A DNA stretch of 64,000 nt. It comes from a bacterium. Its GTDB lineage: Bacteria; Hinthialibacterota; Hinthialibacteria; H5-UNCL2. The notes beneath the pieces were generated by a model that was not told where the DNA came from, did not search any database, and saw nothing but the letters and a program-made list of their open reading frames with translations. The first letter of the stretch is position 1. Each line of letters opens with the position of its first letter. Shown in pieces: positions 44,295 through 52,841 of the stretch. The stretch covers positions 126,329 through 190,328 of the forward strand of contig JABTUV010000008.1 in assembly GCA_015075175.1 (NCBI GenBank), written 5' to 3'. The position numbers and the translations under genes are program-made.

Positions 44295-45101
44295 GTGGCG
44301 GTAATGGAGTCCAGAATCGGTCGGTTTGACGAGCCCGCGCTCTGGAAGGCGCTGCGCTCGGGCGCGGACCCCGCCGCCCGCGAGCAGATCGCCCTGCACT
44401 ACGTCCATCTCGTCAAGTACGTCATCAACCGCCTCACCGCCCTCTCGCAGTTGGAGACCGAGGTGGTGGATTACGACGACCTTTATTCCACCGGCATTCT
44501 GGGGCTTCTGTCGGCCATCGACCACTTCGATCCCGGGCGCGAGGTGAAGTTCATCACCTACGCCGTGCCGCGCATCCGGGGCGCCATCATCGATTCGCTG
44601 CGGGCCATGGACTGGCTGCCGCGCTCGCTGCGGCAGGAGGTGAGCCGGCTGCGCGAGGCGCAGGCCAGGCTGGAGATGCGCCTGGGCCGCGCCCCCGACG
44701 AGGAGGAACTGGCCGCCGAGCTGGGCGCCGGCATCGACGAGGTCCGCCGCGCTTTGTTGGCCGCCAGCCGCTCCGCCGTACTCTCCCTGGACGAGGATCA
44801 GAGCTTCTCCGAAGACGGTTCCACCACCCTGGCCGGCATCACCCCCGCTCGCCGAGACGATCCCCGAGACGACCTGCATCGCCAGCAGGTGGTGCGCATC
44901 CTGGAGGACTCCATTCGCAACCTGCCCGACAAGGAGCGCGACGTCGTGGTCATGTACTACCACCGCGAGATGACCTTCCGCGAGATCGGCATGGTGCTGG
45001 ACGTGACCGAGTCGCGCGTGTGCCAGTTGCACGGCAAGGCCATGCTCCGGCTGAAGAACCGTCTGGCGCAGATCGCCTCCGATCTGACCAGCCTGGAGTG
45101 A
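44295..45101 (+). CDS. fliA: RNA polymerase sigma factor for flagellar genes (sigma-28, FliA)
   Basis: 268 residues from GTG 44295 (ATG 44304 is possible). Region 2: LVKYVINRLTALSQLETEVV-DYDDLYSTGILGLLSAIDHF, with ITYAVPRIRGAIIDSLRAMD. Region 3: LPRSLRQEVSRL. Region 4: LPDKERDVVVMYYHREMTFR-EIGMVLDVTESRVCQLH. It directs late flagellar transcription (flagellin and chemotaxis). The late genes and the anti-sigma factor FlgM are not in this window. Confidence 0.96.
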   Translation: MAVMESRIGRFDEPALWKALRSGADPAAREQIALHYVHLVKYVINRLTALSQLETEVVDYDDLYSTGILGLLSAIDHFDPGREVKFITYAVPRIRGAIIDSLRAMDWLPRSLRQEVSRLREAQARLEMRLGRAPDEEELAAELGAGIDEVRRALLAASRSAVLSLDEDQSFSEDGSTTLAGITPARRDDPRDDLHRQQVVRILEDSIRNLPDKERDVVVMYYHREMTFREIGMVLDVTESRVCQLHGKAMLRLKNRLAQIASDLTSLE

Positions 45102-45107
45102 GCGACC

Positions 45108-45446
45108 ATGGCGATGCGACCGGTGGACTTGCAGAACCTGGTAGCCAACGCGGCCAGTTTGCAGCGGGTATTGCAGGCGGGACGCGAGGCGCAGCAGGCG
45201 GCCGAGGCCGCCCAGGCCCAGGAGGCCCAGCGCGCCGCCGACCGCAAGTCCGAGGAGGTCGATCAACCCGATCCCACCAAGGATCGCATCATCGAGGAGC
45301 ATCGCCAGTCGCGCCAGGATCGCTATGAGCCTTCCGGCGAACGCGAGGAGAAGGAGGAGGAGGAAACGCCGCCGGCGGAGATGAAATCCAGGAAGCGCCC
45401 TCTCAGCCCCGAGCAGGAAGGCCGGATCATTGACGTGGAGGCGTAA
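45108..45446 (+). CDS. Small charged conserved hypothetical protein of flagellar cluster
   Basis: 112 residues, seven bases after fliA. It starts MAMRPVDLQNLVANAASLQR. A short hydrophobic/amphipathic N-terminal helix of 35 residues is followed by highly charged, disordered sequence (EEHRQSRQDRYEP, EREEKEEEETPP) ending GRIIDVEA. Similar small proteins with PVDLQ......A..LQ.VQ.. N-termini and a G..IDV end are found near sigma-28 in several phyla, often unnamed. Function unknown. Confidence 0.7.
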   Translation: MAMRPVDLQNLVANAASLQRVLQAGREAQQAAEAAQAQEAQRAADRKSEEVDQPDPTKDRIIEEHRQSRQDRYEPSGEREEKEEEETPPAEMKSRKRPLSPEQEGRIIDVEA

Positions 45447-45461
45447 CGCCGCCGACGGATG

Positions 45462-45513
45462 GCATACGTGAGGGCATGGGACGAATAGCACGTATGGGAC
45501 CTATGGGAGGGAG
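45462..45513 (+). repeat. CGTATGGGACCTATGGGA-type repeat
   Basis: GGCATACGTGAGGGCATGGG, then ACGAATAGCACGTATGGGAC and CTATGGGAGG, consists of diverged GTATGGGACNNATGGGA units. It is the reverse of CCCATNGGTCCCATACG at 58739-58780 and 57502-57541. Confidence 0.7.
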
Positions 45514-45535
45514 AAAGTCGCCGGCGAGGTGCAAT

Positions 45536-45625
45536 TGTCATTTCGACCGCAGGGAGAAATCTTCCCTCGCCTCCTCCATTACCTGCGCGTGAAGGACGAG
45601 ATTGCTCCCTGCGGTCGAAATGACA
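45536..45625 (+). repeat. TGTCATTTCGACCG...CGGTCGAAATGACA inverted repeat (clean copy)
   Basis: Left arm TGTCATTTCGACCGCAGGGA with GAAATCTTC; right arm GATTGCTCCCTGCGGTCGAA-ATGACA; loop about 40 bases. Confidence 0.94.
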
Positions 45626-45690
45626 GTTACGGGGGCCACGACCAATAGCGCGCGCGCAGTGCGGCCAGTCGTGCTTGAAAGGATACGCGC

Positions 45691-46170
45691 ATGATGGAGA
45701 CGTTGCAGTGGCTGGGGATCGTGCTGGTAGCGGTCGCAGTGTGGTGGCGGCTGCGGACGGACGAGGCGCCGGACCCGCGACGGTCCGAGCTGCGCGAGGT
45801 CGAGGAGCGGCTGACGCTGCTCTTGGCGGCCATCCGCGAGGAGCTGGCGCGCGACCTGGCGGTGCTGGAGGAAATGCGGCAGGCTTCTTCTGCTCCCGCG
45901 CAGCCTTTTGAGTACAAAAGGGTGGCGCCCGAACGTTTGCAGGAGGGACCAAGCGACCATGGGCGCCCTTTTGAGTACAAGAGGGCGGCGCCCGAGGGAT
46001 CGACGGCCGGGTCTGCGGCGCGGCGGGAATGGACGGCGGAGCAATCGGAAGTCCTGGAACTCCTGCACGCCGGATGCGAACCGGAGGAAGTTGCGCGCCG
46101 GTTGCGCAAGAGTCCCCATGAAATTCGTCTGCTGGCGCGGCTGGCCGGCGGCGTCCAAAAGCCCGCTTGA
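45691..46170 (+). CDS. DUF2802/DUF6115-like membrane-anchored HTH protein with inserted repeats
   Basis: 159 residues. An N-terminal TM (METLQWLGIVLVAVAVWWRL) is followed by a coiled coil (ELREVEERLTLLLAAIREEL) and a variable linker. A C-terminal helix-turn-helix-like segment closes it (VLELLHAGCEPEEVARRLRK-SPHEIRLLARL). This order (TM, coiled coil, EV..L...G....IA..L....GEV.LLL.L) is that of the DUF2802/DUF6115 proteins encoded near flagellar/chemotaxis genes. The linker contains two copies of PFEYKR.APE derived from a DNA palindrome (45903-45998). Role unknown. Confidence 0.72.
   Translation: MMETLQWLGIVLVAVAVWWRLRTDEAPDPRRSELREVEERLTLLLAAIREELARDLAVLEEMRQASSAPAQPFEYKRVAPERLQEGPSDHGRPFEYKRAAPEGSTAGSAARREWTAEQSEVLELLHAGCEPEEVARRLRKSPHEIRLLARLAGGVQKPA
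45903..45998. repeat. Two CCTTTTGAGTACAAAAGG-type palindromes inside a gene
   Basis: Units CCTTTTGAGTACAAAAGGGT(GGCGCCCGAA) and CCCTTTTGAGTACAAGAGGG(CGGCGCCCGA) are separated by 36 bases and read in the same frame (PFEYKRVAPE / PFEYKRAAPE). A 63-base period keeps the frame. Confidence 0.85.
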
Positions 46171-46264
46171 CGGTCTCGGGTCGGCTCTGTAAGCTCCGGT
46201 CCGTCCATGAGAGGGACGGAAGAACGGTCGCGTCGCGCGCGCGCCGAGAGAGACGAAAGAGCGC

Positions 46265-47547
46265 ATGATTCCTCGATACACCCGCCCGGCCATGGGCCGC
46301 CTGTGGAGCGAGACGGCCAAGTACGAGACCTGGCTGGAGATCGAGCTGGCCGCCTGTGAGGCGATGGCGGCGCGGGGGGAAATCCCCGCCGCCGCCACGA
46401 CGGCCATCCGGGAGAAGGCGCGCATCGACCTGGCCCGCATCGAGGAAATCGAGGCCGTGCGCAAGCACGACGTGATCGCCTTCGTCTCGGCCGTGGCCGA
46501 GACCGTCGGAGCGGAAGGGCGTTGGATTCACAAGGGCCTGACCAGCAACGACGTGGTCGACACGGCGCAATGCCTGCGCATGGTGCGCTCGGCTGACCAG
46601 CTTCTGGCCGAGTTGGACCGCCTGCGCGGCATCCTGGCGCGGCGCGCGCTCGAGTTCAAGCACACCCCCATGGTCGGTCGCACCCACGGCGTGCACGCCG
46701 AACCCGTGACCTTCGGCCCCGCGGCGCTCTGGTATTGCGATACCGCGCGCTGCCGGCAGCGCCTTCTCTGCGCGCGCGAAACCATTCGCGTGGCAGTCTC
46801 CGGCGCCGTGGGGACCTACTCAACATCGACCCCGCCGTCGAGGCCGAAGTCTGCCGCCGGCTGGGTTTGGAGGTCGCGCCGGTCACCAACCAGGTGATTC
46901 AGCGCGACCGCCACGCCGAGTTTCTCGCCGCGCTGGCCATTCTCGGCGCGTGTCTGGAGAAGATCGCCACGGAAATCCGGGCGCTGCAACGCACCGACAT
47001 TCGCGAAGTGGAAGAGCCGTTCGGGGAGGGCCAGCGCGGTTCGTCGGCCATGCCGCACAAGAAGAACCCGGAGATTTCCGAGCGCGTCTGCGGCCTGGCG
47101 CGCCTTTTGCGCGGCCATCTTGTCCCCGCGCTGGAAAACATCGCGCTCTGGCACGAACGCGACATCTCGCATTCCTCGGTCGAACGCGTCATCATCCCCG
47201 ACAGCTGCATCACGCTGGATTATATGCTGGACAAGATGTGCTGGGTATTGGACGGACTGCGGGTGTTCCCCGAACGCATGAAGAAAAACCTGGCCGCCAC
47301 GCGCGGCCTGGTCTTTTCGCAGACCGTCTTGACTGCACTGGTCGAAAAGGGCATGGAGCGCGAGGCGGCTTATCCCCTGGTGCAAAAGAACTGCATGAAG
47401 GTGTGGGAGGATTCCAGCGAGCTCTTGGATCTTCTTTTGTGCGACACGGACGTGAGGACGTTCTTGTCGGAGGAAATCCGCGCCTGCTCTGATCTGGCAC
47501 CGCTGCTCTCGCATATGGACACGATCTTTGCGAGGGCCGGATTGTGA
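46265..47547 (+). CDS. purB: Adenylosuccinate lyase PurB, one frameshift
   Basis: About 427 residues. It starts MIPRYTRPAMGRLWSETAKY, followed by IHKGLTSNDVVDTAQCLRM and MVGRTHGVHAEPVTFG (catalytic His). The fumarase/aspartase signature GSSAMPHKKNPEISERV carries the catalytic Ser loop. HSSVERVIIPDSCITLDYML is also typical. A missing C near 46819 (CTACTC for CTACCTC) breaks the frame; both sides are intact. The enzyme works at two steps of purine synthesis (SAICAR and adenylosuccinate cleavage). It overlaps purF by four bases (GTGA). Confidence 0.95.
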
Positions 47548-48992
47548 ACCGTTACGACGACAAGCCGGCGCACGAGTGCGGGGTCTTCGGGATCATCAAC
47601 CATCCCGAGGCGGCGCGGCTTACCTACCTGGGGCTTTACGCCCTGCAGCATCGCGGCCAGGAGAGCGCGGGCATCGTCAGCTCCGACGGCGACCGCCATT
47701 ATCGCCACAAGGGCATGGGGCTGGTCGCCGACGTGTTCCACGAGGCGGAGCTGAATCGGCTGGCCGGCAGCGCGGCGGTCGGGCACGTGCGCTATTCGAC
47801 CACCGGCAGCAGCAGCCTCTCCAACGCGCAGCCGATCGCCGGCGATCTGACCATGGGCCCGGTGGCGGTCGCGCACAACGGCAACCTGGTCAATGCGCTG
47901 GAGTTGCGCGAGGATCTCCTGCGCCAGGGGTCCGTGTTCTCGTCCACGTCCGACACGGAAGTCCTGTTGCACCTGATCGCCAGCACGTTCGCGGACACGC
48001 TGGAGGACGCTTTGGGCGCGGCCATGCGCCGCGTCTCCGGCGCCTACTCGATGGCCGTACTCTACCGCGAGCGGCTCTTCGGCATCCGCGATCCCAGGGG
48101 ATTCCGCCCCTTCTGCATCGGCAGGTTCCGGGACAGCTGGATTCTCTCCTCGGAGACCTGCGCCCTGGACATCATCGACGCCGAGTACGTGCGCGACGTG
48201 GAGCCGGGTGAGATCGTCGAGCTGTCGTCCGCGGGCATCAAGTCCTATCGCTTCGCCGAGCGCCAGCCGCTGGCCCAGTGCATCTTCGAGTACATCTACT
48301 TCGCCAAGCCCGACAGCCTCATCTACGGCCATCCGGTCTACGCCGTGCGCAAGCGCATCGGCGAGCAGTTGGCGCTGGAGAGTCCGGTGGATGCGGACAT
48401 GGTCATCCCCATCCCCGACAGCAGCAACGTGGCCGCGCTGGGTTACTCCAAGGCCTCCGGCCTCCCCTATGAAATCGGCATCATCCGCAATCACTACGTG
48501 GGCCGCACCTTCATCGAGCCGCAGCAGACCATCCGCGACTTCGGAGCCAAGATCAAGCACAACCCCCTGCCGGGCCTCCTGGAGGGTAAGCGGCTGGTAG
48601 TCGTGGACGACTCGATCGTGCGGGGCACGACCACGCGCAAGATCGTCAAGATGCTGCGGCGGGCGGGCGCGCGCGAGATCCACCTGCGCATCTCCTCGCC
48701 CATGGTCATGAATCCGTGTTTCTACGGCATCGACATTCCCACCCGCACCGAGCTGATCGCCGCCAACAGCACGCTGGAGGAAATCCGCCGCCACCTGCGC
48801 GTGGACACGCTGCATTTTCTCTCCATCGAGGGGTTGCGCAAAGCGGCGGGAGGCGTGCCGGGAGGCTTCTGCGACGCCTGTTTTTCGGGCGTCTATCCGG
48901 TCAAGTTCGCAAAGGTGGGAAAGGACCTCCTGGAGGAGTCGGCGCGCCAGCCGTCGCTGTTGGAATCGTTGAGCAGGATGGAAGCCCGATGA
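47544..48992 (+). CDS. purF: Amidophosphoribosyltransferase PurF
   Basis: 482 residues from GTG 47544. An 11-residue propeptide ends before the nucleophile Cys12 (HE|CGVFGI), as in Bacillus-type PurF. Glutaminase motifs: ALQHRGQESAGI, GHVRYSTTGSS, AHNGNLVNA. The PRPP-binding loop is VVVDDSIVRGTTT. Cys residues C358-like and FCDACFSGVYP near the end (CFYG, CDACF), with further Cys residues, fit the Fe-S-cluster form of the enzyme. It commits PRPP to purine synthesis and overlaps purM by four bases (ATGA). Confidence 0.97.
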   Translation: MNRYDDKPAHECGVFGIINHPEAARLTYLGLYALQHRGQESAGIVSSDGDRHYRHKGMGLVADVFHEAELNRLAGSAAVGHVRYSTTGSSSLSNAQPIAGDLTMGPVAVAHNGNLVNALELREDLLRQGSVFSSTSDTEVLLHLIASTFADTLEDALGAAMRRVSGAYSMAVLYRERLFGIRDPRGFRPFCIGRFRDSWILSSETCALDIIDAEYVRDVEPGEIVELSSAGIKSYRFAERQPLAQCIFEYIYFAKPDSLIYGHPVYAVRKRIGEQLALESPVDADMVIPIPDSSNVAALGYSKASGLPYEIGIIRNHYVGRTFIEPQQTIRDFGAKIKHNPLPGLLEGKRLVVVDDSIVRGTTTRKIVKMLRRAGAREIHLRISSPMVMNPCFYGIDIPTRTELIAANSTLEEIRRHLRVDTLHFLSIEGLRKAAGGVPGGFCDACFSGVYPVKFAKVGKDLLEESARQPSLLESLSRMEAR

Positions 48993-50011
48993 CGAGCGCC
49001 GCGGATCGCTATGCGCGGGCCGGCGTCAACCTGGCCGTCGCCGACTCCCTGAAGGTGAAGATCGGCGAGCTGGTCGAATCCACGCGCGGCCCGCAGGTGC
49101 TCTCCAACCGCGGCGGCTTCGGCGGTCTCTTCGACGTCGCGGCGCTGCCTGAGAAGAATCCCGTGCTGGTCGCCAGTACCGACGGGGTGGGGACCAAGCT
49201 CAAGCTGGCGGTTGCGGTCGGGCGTTATCGCGGCGTGGGCCACGACATCGTCAACCACTGCGTCAACGACATTTTGGTGTGCGGGGCGCGTCCGCTCTTC
49301 TTTCTGGATTACCTGGGCTTCGGGCGACTGGACCCGGTCGTGGCGCCGGAAGTGGTCGCGGGCATCGCGGAGGCCTGCCGGGTGGCGGGCTGCGCGCTCT
49401 TGGGCGGCGAGACGGCGGAAATGCCCGGCGTATACTCCGAGGGCGACTTCGACTTGGTGGGAACGATCGTGGGTGTGGTCGCGCGCGAGAGCATCCTGGA
49501 CGGGCGTCGCGTACGGCCCGGCCAGACCCTGCTCGGACTGCCCTCCTCGGGATTGCATACCAACGGTTACAGCCTGGCGCGACGGATCGTGGCCGAGGCG
49601 GGGCTGTCGTTGGACGAGCCGATTGCCGGCGACGCGCGCCCGCTGGCCGAGATTCTCCTGGCGCCGCATCGCTCCTATCTGGGAGAGTTGCGGCCGCTCC
49701 TGCAGGAGCATCGCGTGTGCGCCCTGGCGCACATCACCGGCGGGGGCTTTGAAGGCAACGTCTCCCGCGTGTTGCCGTCGGGCGTGGGAGTCGACATCGA
49801 CGCGGCCAGTTGGACGCCCCCGCCCATCTTCGCGCTGTTGGCGCGCCTGGGCGGCGTTTCGCAGGCTGAGATGCATCGCGTCTTCAACATGGGCGTCGGG
49901 ATGGTCGTGATCGTGGAGGAGAGCGAGGCGGCGCGCTGCCTGGCGGCCCTTCCCGGCAGCCGGGTGATTGGGCACACCAACGCGGACGGCGGCGTCCGCG
50001 TGCGATTTTAG
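48989..50011 (+). CDS. purM: Phosphoribosylformylglycinamidine cyclo-ligase (AIR synthetase) PurM
   Basis: 340 residues from ATG 48989. Motifs: STDGVGTKLKLAVAVG, DIVNHCVNDILVCGARPLFF-LDYL, GGETAEMPGVY, PSSGLHTNGYSLAR and HITGGGFEGNVSRVLP. It closes the imidazole ring in purine synthesis. Translational coupling purB-purF-purM is clear. The other pur genes are not in the window. Confidence 0.97.
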   Translation: MTSAADRYARAGVNLAVADSLKVKIGELVESTRGPQVLSNRGGFGGLFDVAALPEKNPVLVASTDGVGTKLKLAVAVGRYRGVGHDIVNHCVNDILVCGARPLFFLDYLGFGRLDPVVAPEVVAGIAEACRVAGCALLGGETAEMPGVYSEGDFDLVGTIVGVVARESILDGRRVRPGQTLLGLPSSGLHTNGYSLARRIVAEAGLSLDEPIAGDARPLAEILLAPHRSYLGELRPLLQEHRVCALAHITGGGFEGNVSRVLPSGVGVDIDAASWTPPPIFALLARLGGVSQAEMHRVFNMGVGMVVIVEESEAARCLAALPGSRVIGHTNADGGVRVRF

Positions 50012-50034
50012 GGACCGTGGCGATCGGCCGTAGC

Positions 50035-50079
50035 GCCGGCATCCTGCCGGCTCGCGTGGGGGCATCCTGCCCCCACGCT
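50035..50079 (+). terminator. Two adjacent GC hairpins after purM (terminator or repeat)
   Basis: GCCGGCATCCTGCCGGC and GTGGGGGCATCCTGCCCCCAC are perfect stems around a CATCCTG loop, 24 bases after the purM stop. No T-run follows, so either they are Rho-dependent/attenuating structures or copies of a GGCATCCTGCC repeat (a similar GGCATCCTGCCGGC is at about 1722). Confidence 0.5.
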
Positions 50080-50137
50080 TCGGCGGCGAAAACCTCACGC
50101 CCGGTCCACGGTACGATTCTGATGCGGGGAGGGCCTC

Positions 50138-50527
50138 ATGGCCGGAGAGCGCGTACTGGTCGTGGATGACGAGCGGCACATCGTCAAAATCCTCGAATTC
50201 AACCTGAAGAAGCGCGGCTACCAGGTGGAGTGCGCCGGCAACGGCCGCGAGGCGCTCGAGAAAGTCGCCGCCTTCCAGCCCGGCTTGGTCCTCCTGGACT
50301 GGATGATGCCCGAGATGGACGGCCTGGAGACCTGCCGCCGGCTGCGGGACAATCCCGACACCCGCGCCATCCCCATCATCATGCTGACCGCCAAGGGCCA
50401 GGAGATCGACCGGGAAAAGGGCGTCTCCGGCGGGGTCACGCATTATGTGACCAAGCCCTTCAGCCCTAAAGAACTGCTGCAATTGGTCGAGAAAACGCTT
50501 ATGGAATCCCGGCCCCAAGAGACCTGA
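50138..50527 (+). CDS. Single-domain response regulator (CheY/PilH-like)
   Basis: 129 residues, receiver domain only. Acidic pocket VVDDE (Asp10-Asp11), phospho-Asp54 (LVLLDWMMPEM), Thr in IIMLTAKG, and Lys in TKPFSPKEL. It has no output domain, so it works by binding a partner. It is followed 47 bases later by a PP2C-type phosphatase gene that begins a tight chain of signalling genes. Confidence 0.92.
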   Translation: MAGERVLVVDDERHIVKILEFNLKKRGYQVECAGNGREALEKVAAFQPGLVLLDWMMPEMDGLETCRRLRDNPDTRAIPIIMLTAKGQEIDREKGVSGGVTHYVTKPFSPKELLQLVEKTLMESRPQET

Positions 50528-50574
50528 GCAGGGCTTTTTACTGCCCCGTCCGCCGGACCATCAGGGGAGCCGTC

Positions 50575-51966
50575 ATGCCCAAACCGCCGTCGTCGGCCTC
50601 GAAAAGCGAGCAGGAACTCCTGCGGGAAAACCAGCGCCTCGTCGAAGCGCTGGCCCGCGCGGAGGCGGAAATCGAAGCCGGCCTGGCCAGCGTCACCGAA
50701 CTCTACGAGGAGCTGGCCACCCTCTATCGCCTGGGCGAGACCTTCGCGCACACTACCGACCGCGACAAGATCATCGGACAGATTCTCACCCTGGCGGCGG
50801 ATACCATCGGATGCGACGGCGCGGTGGCGCTGCTGGCGCCGCCCGCACGGGAGGAGGACGAGGGTGCGGCGCGCTTCGTGGCCGGGCCGTGCCGGGGCGT
50901 CCCGGTTCCCTCCGAGCCGGTCATTCTGGGTGCGGAGGACACGCTCCTGTCGCGCGCCCTGGGGCAGGCGCCGGCGCTGATCGTCAACGACTGGAGCGAG
51001 GATGAGCGGCTCAACTGCCCGCTGTGCCGGAGCCTGGGCATGGAGCGCGTCTTGGTGGCCCGCTTCGGCGACGCCTCCGCCCCAGGCCTCTTCATCCTGG
51101 GCCGCCGCGCGGGCGCCGACATCTTCACCGCCGGCAACGCCAAACTCCTCACCTCACTGGCCGGCGCGCTCAGCAACGTGCTGGAAAACGACCGACTGCG
51201 CCGCCAGGAACTGGAACAGCAGCGCACCGAGCAGCAACTGGAAATCGCCCGCAACATGCAAATGATGCTGTTGCCCAAGTCGGCGCCCGCGCATCCCCTG
51301 CTCCACGCCGCCGGCACGAGTACCATGGCCCGCCACGTGGGCGGCGATTACTATCACTTTCACACCTTCCCCGATGGGCGCTACGGTCTGATGATCGCCG
51401 ACGTTTCCGGCAAGGGCGTGCCCGCCGCTCTTCTGATGACCATGCTGAAAGGCGTCCTGACCGGCCTGCCGCTCGATTTCCTCTCTCCGGGCGAGACGCT
51501 TTCCCGCTTGAACTCGGTCATGTATCGGGAGGGGCTTTCCGACCGGTTCGTGACCAGGGCTTATGTAATTTGTGATGCAGACCGTCAACAGATAGTATAC
51601 GCTTCCGCCGGACATGAACCGATTCTGCATCTGGCGGCGAAAACGGGAAAGGTCCGCGGCCTTAAGTCCGCCGATTTTCCCCTGGGACTGGTTCCCGATC
51701 TGGACCCGGTGGACCAGAAAGGGCCGTTTCGCCCCGGCGACAGCCTGGTGCTTTACACCGACGGGGTGATCGAGGCGCGCAACGCGGCCGCCGAGTTCTT
51801 CGAGATGTCGCGGCTGCTGGCCCTTCTGGAGCATCCGCCGGACCGCTCGGCGCCGGGGTTGATCGCCGCCATCCAGGGCGCCGTCGCCGAGTTTGTGGGC
51901 GACGAGGAGCAATTTGACGATCTGACCATCGTGGCCTTGCATTTCGCGGCCGGGGAGAAGGCATGA
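50575..51966 (+). CDS. GAF-domain PP2C/SpoIIE-type serine phosphatase (RsbU-like)
   Basis: 463 residues. N-terminal coiled coil (residues 8-50). GAF domain about 55-210 (TTDRDKIIGQILTLAADTIG; contains CPLCRSLG). The PP2C_SIG domain from about 225 shows IARNMQMMLLPKS, HVGGDYYHFH and DVSGKGVPAALLMTM, with metal Asp residues, then LVLYTDGVIEARN and DDLTIVAL. Such enzymes dephosphorylate anti-sigma-antagonist (STAS) proteins, but no STAS or anti-sigma gene is visible here. It overlaps the HDOD gene by four bases (ATGA). Confidence 0.9.
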   Translation: MPKPPSSASKSEQELLRENQRLVEALARAEAEIEAGLASVTELYEELATLYRLGETFAHTTDRDKIIGQILTLAADTIGCDGAVALLAPPAREEDEGAARFVAGPCRGVPVPSEPVILGAEDTLLSRALGQAPALIVNDWSEDERLNCPLCRSLGMERVLVARFGDASAPGLFILGRRAGADIFTAGNAKLLTSLAGALSNVLENDRLRRQELEQQRTEQQLEIARNMQMMLLPKSAPAHPLLHAAGTSTMARHVGGDYYHFHTFPDGRYGLMIADVSGKGVPAALLMTMLKGVLTGLPLDFLSPGETLSRLNSVMYREGLSDRFVTRAYVICDADRQQIVYASAGHEPILHLAAKTGKVRGLKSADFPLGLVPDLDPVDQKGPFRPGDSLVLYTDGVIEARNAAAEFFEMSRLLALLEHPPDRSAPGLIAAIQGAVAEFVGDEEQFDDLTIVALHFAAGEKA

Positions 51967-52829
51967 GCTCCAAGTTCACCAACAAAGTCAGCTTGATGCG
52001 GGCGGTCAAGCAGATCGAGAATCTGCCCACCCTGCCCACCGTGGTCACGCAGATTCTCACCGCGCTGGAGAATCCCAAGACCTCCGCCGAGCAGGTCAAC
52101 CGAATCATCGTGACCGACCAGGCGCTGACGGCCAAGGTGCTCAAGTTGGTCAACAGCGCGTTTTTCGGCTTTCCGCGCGAGATCACCAGCGTCACCCACG
52201 CGGTGGTAGTGCTGGGATTCTCGACCGTGCGCAACGTGGCGATCACCGCCTCGGTGTTCTCCTCGCTTCCCGGTAAGGGAAGGGCGACGTTCGACCGCGA
52301 GGCCTTCTGGCGCCACTCCATCGGGGTCGGGGTGATCTCGCGCCTGGTGGCGCGCCTGTGCAAGGCCTCCGACGCCGAGGACGCCTTCGTGGCGGGACTT
52401 CTGCACGACATCGGCAAGGTCATCATGGACGAGCATTTCCACGATCTGTTCCTGGAGTGCCTTTCCACCGCGCGTCGCGAGCACGCCAGCCTCTTGGACA
52501 CCGAGATGCGGCTGCTGGACACAGGCCACCATCGCGTCGGCTACTGGCTGGCGGACCGCTGGAATCTGCCGCGGGTGCTGGTGGAGGCGGTGGGATTCCA
52601 TCACGATCCGGCGGCGGCGCCGCACCATCCCCAGATGGCGGCCATCGTGCCAGTGGCCGACGCCCTCTGCCGCATCCAGAAGATCGGCTACAGCGGCGAG
52701 GAGGCGTCCCCCTCCATCCGCAAGGAGGTGTTCGAGATTCTTCCCCTCAAACCGGAGCAACTGGCCCAAGTGGTGCCGCTGATCGAGCCGGAAATGAGCA
52801 AGGCGGAAATCCTCTTGGAGCTTCGCTGA
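51963..52829 (+). CDS. HDOD-domain signalling protein
   Basis: 288 residues. HDOD core: IENLPTLPTVVTQILTALEN, LVNSAFFGFPREITSVTHAV, VLGFSTVRNVAITASVFSSL, GLLHDIGKVIMD and HHRVGYWLADRWNLPRVLVE-AVGFHHDP. The HD-like pair (LLHDIGK) is kept in the loop, although most HDOD proteins are non-enzymatic regulators of motility, type IV pili or stress. Coupled to the preceding phosphatase (ATGA). Confidence 0.92.
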   Translation: MSSKFTNKVSLMRAVKQIENLPTLPTVVTQILTALENPKTSAEQVNRIIVTDQALTAKVLKLVNSAFFGFPREITSVTHAVVVLGFSTVRNVAITASVFSSLPGKGRATFDREAFWRHSIGVGVISRLVARLCKASDAEDAFVAGLLHDIGKVIMDEHFHDLFLECLSTARREHASLLDTEMRLLDTGHHRVGYWLADRWNLPRVLVEAVGFHHDPAAAPHHPQMAAIVPVADALCRIQKIGYSGEEASPSIRKEVFEILPLKPEQLAQVVPLIEPEMSKAEILLELR

Positions 52830-52841
52830 CGGGTGACGTGC

